From Candidatus Woesebacteria bacterium GW2011_GWA1_41_7 (GTDB lineage Bacteria > Patescibacteriota > Microgenomatia > UBA8517): DNA of 8,841 nt. Positions 7,329-8,841 of the stretch are shown here, piece by piece (the stretch's first letter is position 1; every line of letters begins with the position of its first letter). Location: the NCBI GenBank assembly GCA_000997405.1, contig LCBU01000023.1, positions 1 to 8,841 on the forward strand, read 5' to 3'. The notes below the pieces were generated by a model that had not been told where the DNA came from, did not search any database, and worked only from the letters and a program-made list of their open reading frames with translations. A program made the translations under genes and the position numbers.

Positions 7329-7330
7329 GA
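7238..7330 (+). pseudogene. Fragment of a staphylococcal-nuclease-like (SNase/thermonuclease) gene
   Basis: The + strand encodes FLVTRIIDGDTFEI, then KVRLIGIDTPEV. These are the two hallmark segments of the SNase domain: DGDT carries the equivalent of Asp21, and RLIGIDTPE carries the equivalents of Arg35, Asp40 and Glu43 of Staphylococcus aureus nuclease. Only about 30 residues of a domain of roughly 100-130 residues remain, and the third catalytic residue (Arg87 equivalent) and the rest of the OB-fold are missing. Downstream the frame runs on to TAA at 7412-7414 only as antisense of the YfhO gene. Upstream the frame reads VGEGFKPSQRP, which is simply the translated REP-like element. It cannot encode an active nuclease and is probably a carried-in gene piece. 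Confidence 0.75.
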
Positions 7331-8841
7331 GAATATTATTATCATAAAGATCGGCGTTGTAATTTGAGGCTAAAGTTGAGTAGCGGGATAAACTTGAAGT
7401 TCCCTGATTATTAATATTAGTCTGATAAAAAGAGACGTAATCTTTAAGGGCAAGGGGATCGTAACCCGATATTCCAGGTAGACGGTAGTATACCCAGGTG
7501 TTAGCAGGCAAGATAAAGTTTTTCTCGCTCTCGATTCGCCCAAACTCAATATTATTTTTTAGATAGGTCAAAACCTCGGTTTGGGGATAAACGTAACTAG
7601 TAGGAACAACGGATGTATATTTCCAGCCAAAGTAAAACAAGTCCGCAATAGTTAACAAACAAAGTAATGGCAAAAGGACTTTTTTCTTACTGAAAATATA
7701 AAAAATGGCTATAATCCCCAAAACTAAACCCAATGATGGAATCATATTTCTTATTGAGATTTTTAAGTGTTGTACACCCAAGTCAGTTGAAAACCAGATT
7801 TTAAAAATATAGGTAGCAATCAGTTGTATGCCGGCAAGTACAATAATAGGCCAGTGTTTTTTAAGAAAGACATAAAAATTTATTTTAAGGATAAAATCCG
7901 CCCACGTGCTGACTAAAACGGCTCCGCTGAAAATATAAATAAACACCATTCTCCCTGCAGCACTGGTTGAAATTAAGGGAATCTGCATTTTGTAAATCCA
8001 TTCTGAGATGGGATTGGCAAATATTAGGACTAAAGCCACCAAACAAGAAAAAAGAAAGAATCTGGAGATTCCGGAAAGTTGTTTGAAATTAATAATGGCC
8101 CAAGCCAACGCAAATAGACCAATTACGCCGATATAAATAGTGGTTTCATGGTAATTAAAAAAGCCCCAGTAGTTACCGGTAACCGGACTTCCGAAAAAGT
8201 TAGGGGATAAAAGTGTGGCAATATGTTTTATTGGCAGAAGGCCGTAATTATACTCAATAATATATGTTTCATTAAAACGGATGGAAGCATTCATTTGCTG
8301 ATAAGTGGGGAGAAGTTGTATACACATTACTCCTGCACTTAACACCTCAATTGCCAGAAATTTGAGCAAAGTAACAATGAACTCTTTTTTCTTGGTACCA
8401 AAAAGTTTGAATACGAAATAAGCATTAATCAAAAGAATACTAAAAATAAAAGCCTGAAAATGCCCAGAAGACATAAGCAAAAAGATTAATGGTACGAATA
8501 GCAACAAATATAAATTATTTTTCTTTTCAAAATATTTATTAATACAAAGAAGGATTAAAGGCAGCCAAATCATAGCAAAGCCCAAAGTCACAAATTGTGA
8601 CCAGGTAATAGCAAATGAAGAAAAAGTGTATACCAATGCACCCAAACCAGATGCTTGAGAGGAAAGTCTAAGGCTTTTCAAAAAAAGATACATTGCCAAA
8701 ACCGCTCCGACGCTCTGGCTAATAATCATTAATTTCCAGCCTGGAATGTCTCCGAAAATGGCCATAAGGGAATTAAATGGATTCAACGCACCGGAATGGA
8801 AATTTGCCAATAATGGATATCCAGAATACATATACGGATTC

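Larger units (their letters stand above)
6774..8841 (-). pseudogene. YfhO-family multi-membrane protein, 5' partial and interrupted
   Basis: The frame is open at the right edge: N-P-Y precedes the ATG at 8829-8831, giving the family's NPYxxSGYPLLAN start motif, so the true N-terminus lies outside. The N-terminal part (8841 to about 7320) has many membrane helices, AGRMVFIY (about 7946-7969) and GISGYDPL, and ends at NNILQLL, where relatives read LLNVKY. The C-terminal part (about 7193 to TAG 6774) resumes with LQNTKYRDRARL and contains the beta-rich DTLTPDWKAELNSKK, a last helix and a Lys-rich tail, matching the family's YYPGWKAYVDGK ending. Both parts are in the same reading phase, but the segment between brings stops at 7302, 7254 and 7203 and replaces an estimated 30-40 family residues. 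Bacillus YfhO is a GT-C-type protein linked to lipoteichoic-acid glycosylation, so the product would fit this locus but is probably non-functional. It ends 27 bp from the GT4 stop, convergently. Confidence 0.82.

Noticed and set aside
7133..7414. A + strand open frame of 93 codons covering the nuclease fragment as a possible fusion gene
   Set aside because: Its first part is antisense to the YfhO C-terminal half, its middle is the REP-like element and SNase piece, and its end is antisense to the YfhO N-terminal half. Only about 30 residues are recognisable, so it is treated as a relic.
8587..8601. Perfect palindrome GTCACAAATTGTGAC resembling an operator
   Set aside because: It lies deep inside the YfhO coding sequence (FVT codons), away from any start, and a single 7-bp arm match can arise by chance.

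Overview
The window is an AT-rich stretch of bacterial DNA devoted to surface-glycan assembly. Six genes on the + strand look like one operon running in from the left edge. A broken gene on the - strand enters from the right edge and converges on the operon at about 6750-6770. TGA serves as an ordinary stop (genes 1 and 2), which argues against lineages that read TGA as glycine. Low GC, tight ATGA overlaps, stacked divergent GT-C membrane glycosyltransferases and a YfhO-type protein resemble glycan loci of Candidate Phyla Radiation bacteria, possibly Microgenomates. No marker gene is present, so this placement is an inference.

Region 1-3994 holds three tandem paralogues of an ArnT/PMT-like polyprenyl-phosphate-sugar glycosyltransferase. 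The first lacks its N-terminus because of the window edge, and the second lacks a C-terminal tail of about 55 residues that the other two have. They overlap by 4 bp (ATGA), so translation is probably coupled. Region 3987-4871 is a cytoplasmic GT2 glycosyltransferase of the WaaE-like type. Region 4881-5618 is a classical short-chain dehydrogenase/reductase. Region 5679-6746 is a GT4 (GT-B fold) glycosyltransferase. A plausible division of labour is that the GT2 and GT4 enzymes build or extend a lipid-linked or surface glycan on the cytoplasmic side, the SDR modifies a precursor, and the GT-C proteins transfer sugars from polyprenyl-phosphate carriers outside the membrane. The substrates cannot be read from the sequence.

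Region 6774-8841 (- strand) is a YfhO-family multi-membrane protein. About 140 bp of unrelated DNA interrupts it at about 7190-7328. That segment begins with a REP-like palindrome carrying a GTAG head, followed by the start of a staphylococcal-nuclease-like domain in the opposite orientation. It puts three in-frame stops into the YfhO gene and replaces part of it.

The other unexpected signal is a set of three heptanucleotide tandem repeats (period 7, not a multiple of 3). They lie inside the GT2 and GT4 coding regions without breaking the frame. Two share the same AAYCATY unit and the third uses GRRATTR. No RNA gene, CRISPR array, intact insertion sequence or convincing promoter or terminator was found.
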